Notes: generated from the sequence alone by a model not told the origin. DNA of 5,823 nucleotides from Bacteroidales bacterium Bact_23 (GCA_001603685.1 LUZO01000390.1:1-5823); one strand, 5' to 3'. Numbered from the stretch's first letter, positions 1-5,716 are shown. Program-made: numbers and translations.

Positions 1-19
1 TTAACCATCGGCATTAACG

Positions 20-63
20 ATTGTAAATTTACAAAACAGTATGGACTATTTTGTAAATACAAT
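20..63. repeat. AT-rich nested inverted repeat downstream of pcm
   Basis: Seen directly: a perfect 14-nt palindrome, TTGTAAATTTACAA, lies at 21-34. Arms TTTACAAAA (28-36) and TTTTGTAAA (49-57) form a perfect 9-bp inverted repeat with a 12-nt spacer. Pairing extends to 20-36 with 49-63 if a 2-nt bulge is allowed. A second short palindrome, TTGTA-AA-TACAA, lies at 51-62. The element starts 11 nt past the pcm stop codon, so it could be a weak, AT-rich terminator for pcm. It has no clean U-tract and its palindromes look more like binding sites, so an operator for an unseen gene to the left is equally possible. Confidence 0.5.
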
Positions 64-73
64 TCGTATAATT

Positions 74-814
74 TTATTTTTCTTCCCTTACAAACGGTAC
101 AAACCTGACCGGCAACAGGCTTTTTTCGACCATTTTTCCTTTTATTTTGGTTGACAATATCAGGGTTTGTACACTTCCCGGGCTCCCCACGGGAATTACA
201 ATGCTGCCACCCTCTTTCAACTGTGCTATCAGCGGGGGCGGGATCTCGCCGGCCGCGGCGGTTACTACAACGGCATCATACGGAGCATGTTCGGGCCAGC
301 CGGCAAAACCATCGCCTATTTTAACCCTGACATTGCCATAACCCAGCCGTTTTAAAAGTGCTGCCGATTGTTTACCGAGCGGCTCCACAATCTCGATGGT
401 AAAGACACTGTCCACAATCTCGGCCAGCACTGCCGCCTGATAGCCCGATCCTGTGCCTATTTCGAGCACCTTCATCCCTTTGGAGGGCTTAATCGCCTGT
501 GTCATATACGCCACCATATACGGCTGCGAAATGGTCTGACTGTAGCCGATGGGCAGCGGCATATCGCGGTAGGCATGAGGTTTCATCTCTGCCGGAACGA
601 ACCTATGCCGAGGCACCCGGCGCATCGCTTCAAGCGTTGCCTTATCGTAAATGCCCTGCGCCTGAATCTGATGCCTTACCATATTCTCCCTTTTGGCAGC
701 ATAGTCTTCCTGACCGAATACTGGATTCATCCCTAACAGTGTTATCCCAAGCCCTGAAGCGATTAGTGTACGGAAAATCTTTCCGGCAAAGGGGAATTTA
801 ACAATTGGTTTCAT
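74..814 (-). CDS. pcm: Protein-L-isoaspartate O-methyltransferase with N-terminal export signal
   Basis: A 246-aa SAM-dependent methyltransferase that methylates the abnormal L-isoaspartyl (and D-aspartyl) carboxyl groups of damaged proteins, the first step of their repair. Family marks seen: the substrate/active-site segment GYSQTISQP (residues 90-98), SAM motif I VLEIGTGSGYQ (116-126), YDAVVVTAAA (179-188), the conserved LIAQLKEGG segment (195-203) and the C-terminal PVRFVPF (235-241). The methyltransferase core starts near residue 38. Before it, residues 1-35 have a basic stretch, a hydrophobic stretch (about 16-29) and a possible signal-peptidase site near VFGQ/ED, so the protein is probably exported or membrane-anchored. 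That is unusual, because SAM is cytosolic. The start is the ATG at 814, and no Shine-Dalgarno is evident. The gene is insulated from the upstream peptidase by a terminator and a repeat-rich spacer, so it is probably transcribed alone. The family call is very secure; export is inferred. Confidence 0.95.
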   Translation of the reverse strand: MKPIVKFPFAGKIFRTLIASGLGITLLGMNPVFGQEDYAAKRENMVRHQIQAQGIYDKATLEAMRRVPRHRFVPAEMKPHAYRDMPLPIGYSQTISQPYMVAYMTQAIKPSKGMKVLEIGTGSGYQAAVLAEIVDSVFTIEIVEPLGKQSAALLKRLGYGNVRVKIGDGFAGWPEHAPYDAVVVTAAAGEIPPPLIAQLKEGGSIVIPVGSPGSVQTLILSTKIKGKMVEKSLLPVRFVPFVREEK

Positions 815-815
815 G

Positions 816-839
816 GCCTAAAGATAGTGATTTTTAGGC
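816..839. promoter_or_regulatory. Inverted repeat abutting the pcm start
   Basis: GCCTAAA (816-822) and TTTAGGC (833-839) are perfect 7-bp inverted arms separated by 10 nt, and the near arm ends 1 nt before the pcm ATG. It could be an operator or, if transcribed, a hairpin that hides the start codon. The arms are seen directly; the regulatory role is inferred. Confidence 0.4.
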
Positions 840-849
840 AAATAAGCAA
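819..849 (-). promoter_or_regulatory. Candidate Bacteroidota-type promoter of pcm
   Basis: On the minus strand, TTG (847-849) is followed after 20 nt by TATCTTTA (819-826). This matches the Bacteroidota -33/-7 pattern (TAnnTTTG) except for the last base. The -7 box lies only 4 nt before the ATG, so the mRNA would be leaderless or nearly so, which lowers confidence. It overlaps the inverted repeat at 816-839. Confidence 0.3.
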
Positions 850-856
850 GGGGGAG

Positions 857-1023
857 GATTTGAGGATTTGAAGATTTGAAGATTTGAAGCGCCTGACGGC
901 GCTCCGCCGCGGCGGATGAAGATTTGAAGCGCCTGACGGCGCATTTGACGCACCTGGCGGTGCATTAAAAGATTTACGGTTCTCCGCCTGAAGGCGTCGA
1001 ACATTTGAAGCGCCTGACGGCGC
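857..1023. repeat. Array of GATTTGAA units and GCGCC-TGAC-GGCGC mini-hairpins
   Basis: GATTTGAA (first copy GATTTGAG) is repeated in tandem at 857-864, 865-872, 873-880 and 881-888, and again at 921-928. Shortened forms are at 943-949 and 1003-1009. Most units are followed directly by a 14-nt hairpin. GCGCCTGACGGCGC occurs at 889-902, 929-942 and 1010-1023. GCACCTGGCGGTGC at 950-963 changes both members of one stem pair (G-C to A-T). A shorter CGCCTGAAGGCG is at 985-996. The paired change suggests that the folded form is kept. The array lies between the peptidase terminator and pcm and is probably non-coding. Similar low-complexity spacers are, in my recollection, common in Bacteroidota; function and mobility are unknown. 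Confidence 0.85.
903..916. repeat. Perfect 14-nt GC palindrome, copy 1
   Basis: TCCGCCGCGGCGGA reads the same on both strands. It abuts the end of the first mini-hairpin (889-902) and is followed by TGAA and another GATTTGAA unit, so it sits inside the hairpin array. An identical copy is at 1095-1108 in a different repeat context. Confidence 0.85.
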
Positions 1024-1050
1024 ATTTTTCTCCATTATTCATTCTCAATT

Positions 1051-1124
1051 CCTACCTCTTACCTCCTACTTCCTACCTCCTACTTCTGACCTCTTCCGCC
1101 GCGGCGGACTCTGACCTCCGGCCT
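1051..1124. repeat. Pyrimidine-rich 7-nt tandem repeat
   Basis: Six consecutive 7-nt units run from 1051 to 1092: CCTACCT, CTTACCT, CCTACTT, CCTACCT, CCTACTT, CTGACCT. Two more, CTGACCT and CCGGCCT, lie at 1111-1124. The 18 nt between the two parts (1093-1110) hold the palindrome at 1095-1108 flanked by CT on each side. No coding potential is visible. The strand bias is strong (almost all C and T on the plus strand). Confidence 0.8.
1095..1108. repeat. Perfect 14-nt GC palindrome, copy 2
   Basis: TCCGCCGCGGCGGA again, identical to the copy at 903-916. Here it interrupts the 7-nt pyrimidine repeat and is bordered by CT on both sides, giving the appearance of an insertion between two CTGACCT units. 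Confidence 0.85.
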
Positions 1125-1125
1125 C

Positions 1126-1165
1126 CAAAACAAAAAAGCCTGCCGGAGCGTTAACCCCGGCAGGC
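1126..1165 (-). terminator. Intrinsic terminator of the metallopeptidase gene
   Basis: On the minus strand, arms GCCTGCCGG (from 1165) and CCGGCAGGC (ending at 1138) form a perfect 9-bp GC-rich stem with a 10-nt loop. A T-run follows (TTTTTT, then G, then TTTT). It begins 27 nt past the stop codon at 1193. This is a textbook rho-independent terminator and separates the peptidase from pcm. Confidence 0.9.
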
Positions 1166-1192
1166 CCGTGAAATTCAATTTTAAAAAAGTGT

Positions 1193-3247
1193 TTACTGAA
1201 CTGCTTTCAGTGCTTCAGCAGCAGCGTTGATGGTGGGCTGAATCGAGATGCCCTGGCCAACGGCGCCTTTCATCCATACCTGAGGTACCAGCCTTCCCTG
1301 GGTGTACATGCGGGTAAACTCCTGAGCCAGGCTTTTGCCTTTAACCTGCTGTTCTATCTGGAAATCAATCAGGTGCCCCATAGGGTAATTGGAGAGGTAG
1401 AGCGGATTGTCGATCATGTGCGAGTAGATGGCGAGTATGGGCTCGTCATTACCGCCGAGGATACCGGCATAATAGCTGTTCCAAACCTCTTTGGCAGCCA
1501 GAATTACGGCTTCCTTCAACTGAGCGGGGGTGGCATCGGGGTGCTCGTACATCCACTTCCACACCTTCATGTCAACCAGCGATACGCCCATGATTTCGTA
1601 GGATGCCCAGAAATTGTCGAGTGCCATCATGTGGTCTTTGTTCGGGTCGGCATTGGGCATACCCAGCAGTTCCAGGTCGCGTTTCTGAAACAGGAAAGCT
1701 ACCGCTTCGGTAAAGGCGGTATTGGGAACTCCCTGCAGCATGTAATAATCCACATCGTTCATGGTGGTGGTCTGCTCCACATTGTGGCCGAACTCATGCA
1801 CGGCGATGTTGTATCCCTTGTAATCCATTCCGCCGGCTCCGATGCGGGTACGCAGGCGGGCCACATCGTTGCGCATCTCGGCGCCCCAGGCATGGCCGGC
1901 TCCGCGCGACGGATCAACCGATATCAGCGAGGTTATCTGTGTTGCTTTCTCCCTGGTCCAACCAAGTTTTACGAGGATATTCGGCAGATCAGCCTCCAGG
2001 GCTTTGGGATTGGGATACTTTTTGGATGTGATGGCGGTAAGCTGCTCTTCAGGAACTCCCCCCCTCGATTTGAAACCGTTGTACCAAATATCAAACGGCT
2101 CGAGATCCCGTCCGAGGCGGCTTTTGATGTATGCAGCCACCTCCTTCACCTGAGGCGATGAAACAAACTCTACAAACAGGCGCTCCACATCTTCCTGAGG
2201 AATTTCCATATACTCCTCGAACGACCGGCTGATGTAAGTAGGGAAGTTGGGGTTGTACGCGTCAATGGCTTTCATGGCATGAAAGTTCCCGAGCAGCACT
2301 TCGTAACGGGTATCCGGTTCGGGTGAACCCTGCTCCTCTTTGCCATCCTTGTAAATCTTATTCTGGTCGGGATTCCAGGTATATTCGCCGCGATTGATCA
2401 CCTGCTGCGGGATGCTCTGGTCGATGATGCGCTTCATAACGCTGTACACCATACGCTGTTTCTCCAGCCCGTTTTCGGCGGCATAGTTCGATTTCAGCTC
2501 ATCGCGCAGCCCCCAGTGGGTAATCAGCTTCATATCTTCGGGAAACAGGGTTTCGCCCTTGTCGTTTACCAGTCTGCCCATGTAGATGTTGTAATCGGAG
2601 ATATAGGTATCGGCTTCGGTAAGAATGCGTGAGGCATTCTGGATGATTTCGGCGGGTACCCTCGAGGTAAACCGGTCGCCCATACGGGCATAGGCCCATT
2701 GTTTGCGGCTCCATTCCATTCCCTGTTCGGTCTTCTCTTTCAGTGAGTAAAAGGGGAAGTTCAGGGCGGTGAGGAAGGCGATTTTGTTTTCGAAGAAATC
2801 GTCGGTGAGGTGAGCGGCGGCGTTATAGCTTCCGAACATCATATCAACCGGCTCAATTTCAGGGCCATCAATATGCAGCGGCTCTTTCAGCAGCACATCC
2901 ATTTTATGGAAATAGCCGTTGAAAATTTCAAAGTTCCGTTCCAGCTTGCTGAAAAGATTCTCCAGGGCGGCGTCATCCGCAATAAAATTATCCTGGCAAA
3001 ATTTCTTAAAATCTTCGGTTGTGCCATCGCTTTCGCGCCAAAGGTTGGCTACCTGGTGCACTCCCCTTTCGATGCGGAAAGCGGCGTTTTCGCCGTATGA
3101 ATCCTTCAGGGTTTTAATGACCTGTTCAGCCGTTGTTTGATCAATGAATGCCTTTGCAGGCTCTCCGGTTTCCACCGGTTTCTTTTCGCTGCAGCCACCT
3201 GTTGCAATCAGAATTGCCATAGCCATGAAAATGATAAGGTTACGCAT
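1193..3247 (-). CDS. Lipoprotein zinc metallopeptidase, gluzincin type, M2/M3-like
   Basis: A 684-aa predicted lipoprotein. The N-terminus is a short basic start, a hydrophobic stretch (about residues 4-16) and a lipobox-like ATGGC with Cys19, so it should be acylated and anchored facing the periplasm or the outside. After Cys comes SEKK, which is not the acidic signal usually tied to surface export. The zinc site HEFGH is at 484-488, and Glu514 in NTAFTEAVAF, 26 residues on, fits the third ligand of a gluzincin. Near the C-terminus, His610, Tyr617 and Tyr621 followed by LIDFQIE are spaced much like the substrate-binding His/Tyr/Tyr and IIQFQF region of ACE (family M2) and related M3 enzymes. 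I therefore infer a peptidase acting on extracytoplasmic peptides; family and substrate are not established. The start is the ATG at 3247. A longer frame opens with TTG at 3274, but that TTG lies inside the probable -7 box. The gene is probably monocistronic, with its own promoter and terminator. Confidence 0.85.
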   Translation of the reverse strand: MRNLIIFMAMAILIATGGCSEKKPVETGEPAKAFIDQTTAEQVIKTLKDSYGENAAFRIERGVHQVANLWRESDGTTEDFKKFCQDNFIADDAALENLFSKLERNFEIFNGYFHKMDVLLKEPLHIDGPEIEPVDMMFGSYNAAAHLTDDFFENKIAFLTALNFPFYSLKEKTEQGMEWSRKQWAYARMGDRFTSRVPAEIIQNASRILTEADTYISDYNIYMGRLVNDKGETLFPEDMKLITHWGLRDELKSNYAAENGLEKQRMVYSVMKRIIDQSIPQQVINRGEYTWNPDQNKIYKDGKEEQGSPEPDTRYEVLLGNFHAMKAIDAYNPNFPTYISRSFEEYMEIPQEDVERLFVEFVSSPQVKEVAAYIKSRLGRDLEPFDIWYNGFKSRGGVPEEQLTAITSKKYPNPKALEADLPNILVKLGWTREKATQITSLISVDPSRGAGHAWGAEMRNDVARLRTRIGAGGMDYKGYNIAVHEFGHNVEQTTTMNDVDYYMLQGVPNTAFTEAVAFLFQKRDLELLGMPNADPNKDHMMALDNFWASYEIMGVSLVDMKVWKWMYEHPDATPAQLKEAVILAAKEVWNSYYAGILGGNDEPILAIYSHMIDNPLYLSNYPMGHLIDFQIEQQVKGKSLAQEFTRMYTQGRLVPQVWMKGAVGQGISIQPTINAAAEALKAVQ

Positions 3248-3271
3248 AATAAGACGGGTTTTTAATTGATG

Positions 3272-3279
3272 CAAAAATA
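3272..3279 (-). promoter_or_regulatory. Candidate -7 box of the metallopeptidase gene
   Basis: The minus strand reads TATTTTTG, a full match to the Bacteroidota TAnnTTTG -7 element, 24 nt before the ATG at 3247. No good TTG is found 19-21 nt upstream, so support comes from the -7 box and its position only. Confidence 0.4.
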
Positions 3280-3355
3280 TGAAAATGCACCAACTATTTA
3301 CATGAAACGCAATAATCTTTGAAAGTGCTGATTCCGCTTCCTAAAAGCATTGCAA

Positions 3356-3402
3356 CGGTATCCCCAGCAGGTTTGCGGATTAAAATCGGTATCTCCTTGC
3401 AG
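3356..3402. repeat. Imperfect direct repeat in the divergent promoter region
   Basis: CGGTATC at 3356-3362 recurs at 3387-3393, 31 nt away (about three helical turns). Both copies continue as (C/T)CC and then, after 0 or 2 extra bases, (A/T)GCAG or GCAG. It could be a regulator site shared by the divergent peptidase and menG genes, or chance. Apart from this and the two -7 boxes, I see nothing else in this spacer. Confidence 0.3.
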
Positions 3403-3431
3403 ATAGCCATCCTGTTTTCGGATGAACTTCT

Positions 3432-3439
3432 TACCTTTG
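3432..3439 (+). promoter_or_regulatory. Candidate -7 box of menG
   Basis: TACCTTTG is a full match to the Bacteroidota TAnnTTTG element. It lies 39 nt before the ATG at 3479, which would leave a leader of roughly 30 nt. No clear -33 TTG lies 19-21 nt upstream. Confidence 0.4.
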
Positions 3440-3478
3440 AGGCCTTAAAATTTGTTCCGAAAAAAACATATCCGCTCC

Positions 3479-4198
3479 ATGTTCCGAGATGAAAAGGGTT
3501 TTCGCCCTACCCAGCAGATGTTTACCGAAGTACCGCCAAAATACGATATTCTGAACCGTATTCTTACGCTCAACCTGGATGAAGGCTGGCGAAAAAAGGC
3601 TGCATCCAAGGTACTTGAAGAAAATCCTGCTCAGGTGCTCGACCTCTGCTGCGGCACCGCCGACCTTACCATGCACATTGCCCGTTCGGCTGGCGAACAG
3701 ACCGGCATTTACGGCCTCGACTTCAGCCATACCATGCTGGAGCGGGCGCGTGAAAAGGTTGCCGTATTCGGACCGGACAGAATTAAGCTGATACAGGGCG
3801 ATGCCGGCAATATGCCGTTTGACGACGGTACCTTTGATGCGGTAGGCATTTCGTTCGGATTCCGGAACCTGACCTTTGAAAATCCCGATGCTGCGCTGCA
3901 CATCAGCGAGGTGCTCAGGGTGCTGAAACCGGGAGGCCGCTTTGTGATTCTGGAAACCAGCCAGCCCAAAAACAGGATTGTAAGGTGGGGATACCATTTT
4001 TATCAGAAGTACATAACCGCTCCCATCGGCGGGCTGATCTCGGGAAACCGTGCGGCATACTCCTATCTGGCGCGTTCGGCCGTCCACTATTACTCCGTTC
4101 CCGAAATCTCGGAGCTATTGCTGAAAGCCGGATTCAGTAAAATTCAAAGCCGATCATTCCTGCTCGGAGCAACGGCCATAGTAACTGCCATAAAGTAG
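3479..4198 (+). CDS. menG: Demethylmenaquinone methyltransferase (MenG/UbiE)
   Basis: A 239-aa cytosolic SAM-dependent methyltransferase that C-methylates demethylmenaquinone to menaquinone, the electron carrier of the respiratory chain; some family members also act in ubiquinone synthesis (UbiE). Family features seen: the N-terminal MFTEVPPKYDILN (residues 14-26) and GWRKKA (36-41), SAM motif I VLDLCCGTADLT (53-64), GDAGNMPF (107-114), the signature FGFRN (126-130), RVLKPGG (147-153) and GNRAAYSYLARS (189-200). The length is normal for the family. The start is the ATG at 3479. The frame also opens 27 nt earlier at a TTG (3452), but that is only 12 nt past the candidate -7 box and adds no recognised conserved sequence. 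It is the only plus-strand gene here, diverging from the peptidase and converging on the nitroreductase. No other men genes are in the window, so it stands alone. Menaquinone use is inferred from the presumed phylum. Confidence 0.96.
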   Translation: MFRDEKGFRPTQQMFTEVPPKYDILNRILTLNLDEGWRKKAASKVLEENPAQVLDLCCGTADLTMHIARSAGEQTGIYGLDFSHTMLERAREKVAVFGPDRIKLIQGDAGNMPFDDGTFDAVGISFGFRNLTFENPDAALHISEVLRVLKPGGRFVILETSQPKNRIVRWGYHFYQKYITAPIGGLISGNRAAYSYLARSAVHYYSVPEISELLLKAGFSKIQSRSFLLGATAIVTAIK

Positions 4199-4203
4199 GG
4201 AAA

Positions 4204-4226
4204 CTCCATCCGCAAATCTGATGGAG
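4204..4226. terminator. Possible hairpin terminator between convergent genes
   Basis: CTCCATC (4204-4210) and GATGGAG (4220-4226) form a perfect 7-bp stem with a 9-nt loop, 5 nt past the menG stop and 11 nt from the nitroreductase stop. There is no T-run on either strand, so it is at best a weak bidirectional terminator or an mRNA 3'-end stabiliser. Confidence 0.45.
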
Positions 4227-4237
4227 CAGGCGACTGG

Positions 4238-4999
4238 TTAATGCCGCAGCCCCACGCTTGCCCCGTAAATGGCAAACTGCGACTCGCCGTCGAGGCCAAG
4301 CAGTTCATTCAGCATATCATCGTCGAATGAGGCGATGGAGCATACGCCACAACCCATGGCCTGGGCGCTCAGATAGAGATTCTGGCAAACATGGCCCGCA
4401 TCCAGAAAGATATACCGGTAAGCCCTTTCGCTGTACCGCCATTTGATGCGGTAAATTTCGGCGCTCCAGATAAAGGTTACCGCGCTGTGTTTCACCATCA
4501 GCTGATCGTTGCATGCGTGAGTGAAGCGGTCGTCCATATCCTTGTCAGTATTCAGCTGAACCAGGCTGTGCGACAGCGGCAGGAAGCGGTAGAGGCCGGG
4601 AGTGAGCCCTTCCACCCGGTTGATGAGCAGCCATGTTTCCAGTGCATGCCGGGCACCGGCCGAGGGAACGGTTCTGAGGGTGTGGATGCCTTTTATGTTC
4701 TCTTTCACTCCCTGCGTTTCCCACAGCAGAAGCGAAAGCATCCCAAGGCTTATTTTTTCATTTCTGTAGTTTCTGATGCTGATGCGTTCATTAATGGTTG
4801 TGTGCAGGTCGGCGGGCAGGGCAGCCGCTTCGGAGTCGGGGTCAGGAAGCTCGATGTGCGGCAATCCCGGATCGGCCGCCAGCTCAAGAAGAGGTACCGG
4901 GCTGCCCTGCCGTTGCGGCGAAAGCGGAAGAAACGGGTATTTGGTATATTCAATGAAATTCCGCCCGGTATTTTCCGGATTAAAGGTTTTGTCGCTCAT
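4238..4999 (-). CDS. SagB/ThcOx-type nitroreductase-family oxidoreductase
   Basis: A 253-aa protein of the FMN-dependent nitroreductase superfamily, closest in pattern to the SagB/ThcOx dehydrogenases. In RiPP clusters those enzymes oxidise azolines to azoles; many stand-alone members have unknown substrates. Seen: ERISIRNY (residues 71-78), with the Arg/Ser/Arg that usually contact the FMN phosphate, PSAGARHALE (112-121), GLYRFLPLSHSL (135-146), ERAYRYIFLDAGHVCQNL (191-208), GCGV (216-219) and a closing IYGASVG (244-250). The N-terminal 60 residues are less conserved and Pro-rich. No signal peptide is seen, so it is probably cytosolic. It is 30 nt downstream of the cytidylate kinase-like gene on the same strand with no promoter visible between, so the two are probably co-transcribed. 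No YcaO/cyclodehydratase gene or precursor peptide is present, so an azole-forming role is not supported here. Confidence 0.88.
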   Translation of the reverse strand: MSDKTFNPENTGRNFIEYTKYPFLPLSPQRQGSPVPLLELAADPGLPHIELPDPDSEAAALPADLHTTINERISIRNYRNEKISLGMLSLLLWETQGVKENIKGIHTLRTVPSAGARHALETWLLINRVEGLTPGLYRFLPLSHSLVQLNTDKDMDDRFTHACNDQLMVKHSAVTFIWSAEIYRIKWRYSERAYRYIFLDAGHVCQNLYLSAQAMGCGVCSIASFDDDMLNELLGLDGESQFAIYGASVGLRH

Positions 5000-5029
5000 A
5001 ATTCAACAGTTTTGATCGTTTCAGTGCGA

Positions 5030-5716
5030 TCAGATCATCTTCCGGTATTCAAGGACAGAAATGATTGCTTTCACTATTTCCGAATGGGTAATTCTGCTGC
5101 AGTTAAAGGTGATGTCAAAAAGATCGTTGATATCGATTGCCTTTTTCATGTAATCGCGCTGCATTTTAAACCGCTTGTGGTCGATGGATGCCATGATTTT
5201 AACGGTCTCCTCCCGCTTCATGTTGTAGCGCTCAATCATGGTATCGAGGCGCCATTGCAGCGGAGCGGTCAGCTTGATATGCAGTGCATTGGGCATTCCC
5301 ATGGTAATGACTGCCCCTGCCCTTCCAACAATGATGACATTGCCGGTCTGGGCGGCTGTAATCACCACATCTGCAATCGTCTGCCGGACTTTTCTGTCGC
5401 TTTTGTAATATTTGGTCGTCAGTGAACTGAGTACCTCATCCAGGGTTCCCCTTTCAACCGGCCCGACAACCGTTTTCACCTTTTCCGGATCCAGATTCAA
5501 TTCATGGGCTGCCTCGTTGATGATCTCTTTACTCATTACTTTCCAGCGGGAGCCTCTATCGGCAAGCTCTTTGGCTATCATTCCGGCAAGCAGATTTCCC
5601 TCACACCCATAGTCCCTCGAAATGGTGATAAAAGGACGGCCATATCCTCTCTCCTCTTCTGGTCTCTGATGACGCTCAAAGCTGTCAAGCAGAATTCTTA
5701 ACAAAATATTATCCAT
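5030..5716 (-). CDS. Cytidylate kinase-like family protein
   Basis: A 228-aa protein of the cytidylate kinase-like group (Cytidylate_kin2), P-loop NTPase fold, presumably cytosolic. The nucleotide-loop region is FITISRDYGCEGNLLAGMIA (residues 29-48). Related proteins usually have a YGSGGR-like loop, and true CMP kinases have a GxxxxGK(S/T) loop, so this one is more divergent and lacks the Walker A lysine. Also seen: WKVMSKEII (58-66), KYYKSDRKVRQT (102-113), the conserved strand NVIIVGRAGAVI (126-137), and LHIKLTAPLQWRLDTM (145-160), probably the lid/substrate region. The start is the ATG at 5716. Alternatives at 5740 (ATG) and 5770 (TTG) would run into the candidate promoter boxes. Its substrate is unknown, and it should not be taken as the housekeeping cmk. 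It is first in a probable operon with the nitroreductase. Confidence 0.85.
   Translation of the reverse strand: MDNILLRILLDSFERHQRPEEERGYGRPFITISRDYGCEGNLLAGMIAKELADRGSRWKVMSKEIINEAAHELNLDPEKVKTVVGPVERGTLDEVLSSLTTKYYKSDRKVRQTIADVVITAAQTGNVIIVGRAGAVITMGMPNALHIKLTAPLQWRLDTMIERYNMKREETVKIMASIDHKRFKMQRDYMKKAIDINDLFDITFNCSRITHSEIVKAIISVLEYRKMI

Noticed and set aside
811..1035. Minus-strand open frames of 63-74 codons with a repeated APSGASN-like peptide
   Set aside because: They are translations of the hairpin and GATTTGAA repeats in two frames; the peptide repeats come from DNA repeats, and there is no domain or credible start.
857..1124. CRISPR array
   Set aside because: Repeats are 7-14 nt, variable and without unique spacers of regular length, and there are no cas genes.
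1126..1165. Terminator serving a plus-strand transcript
   Set aside because: The T-run follows the stem only on the minus strand, and no plus-strand gene precedes it.
1373..2161. A 262-codon plus-strand frame
   Set aside because: It is antisense to the catalytic part of the metallopeptidase, including the HEFGH site, and its translation shows no recognisable domain.
3248..3478. Riboswitch or small RNA in the divergent spacer
   Set aside because: No stable multi-helix structure, terminator or recognised motif could be traced by eye; only -7 boxes and a short direct repeat are supported.
3431..4087. A 218-codon minus-strand frame
   Set aside because: It is antisense to menG, which has all the expected family motifs on the plus strand.
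4238..4999. RiPP (thiazole/oxazole peptide) biosynthesis cluster
   Set aside because: Only a SagB-like protein is present; no cyclodehydratase, YcaO protein, transporter or small precursor gene is seen in the window.
4391..5425. A 344-codon plus-strand frame
   Set aside because: It runs antisense across both the nitroreductase and the kinase-like gene, each of which has clear family motifs; it is a shadow of their codon pattern.
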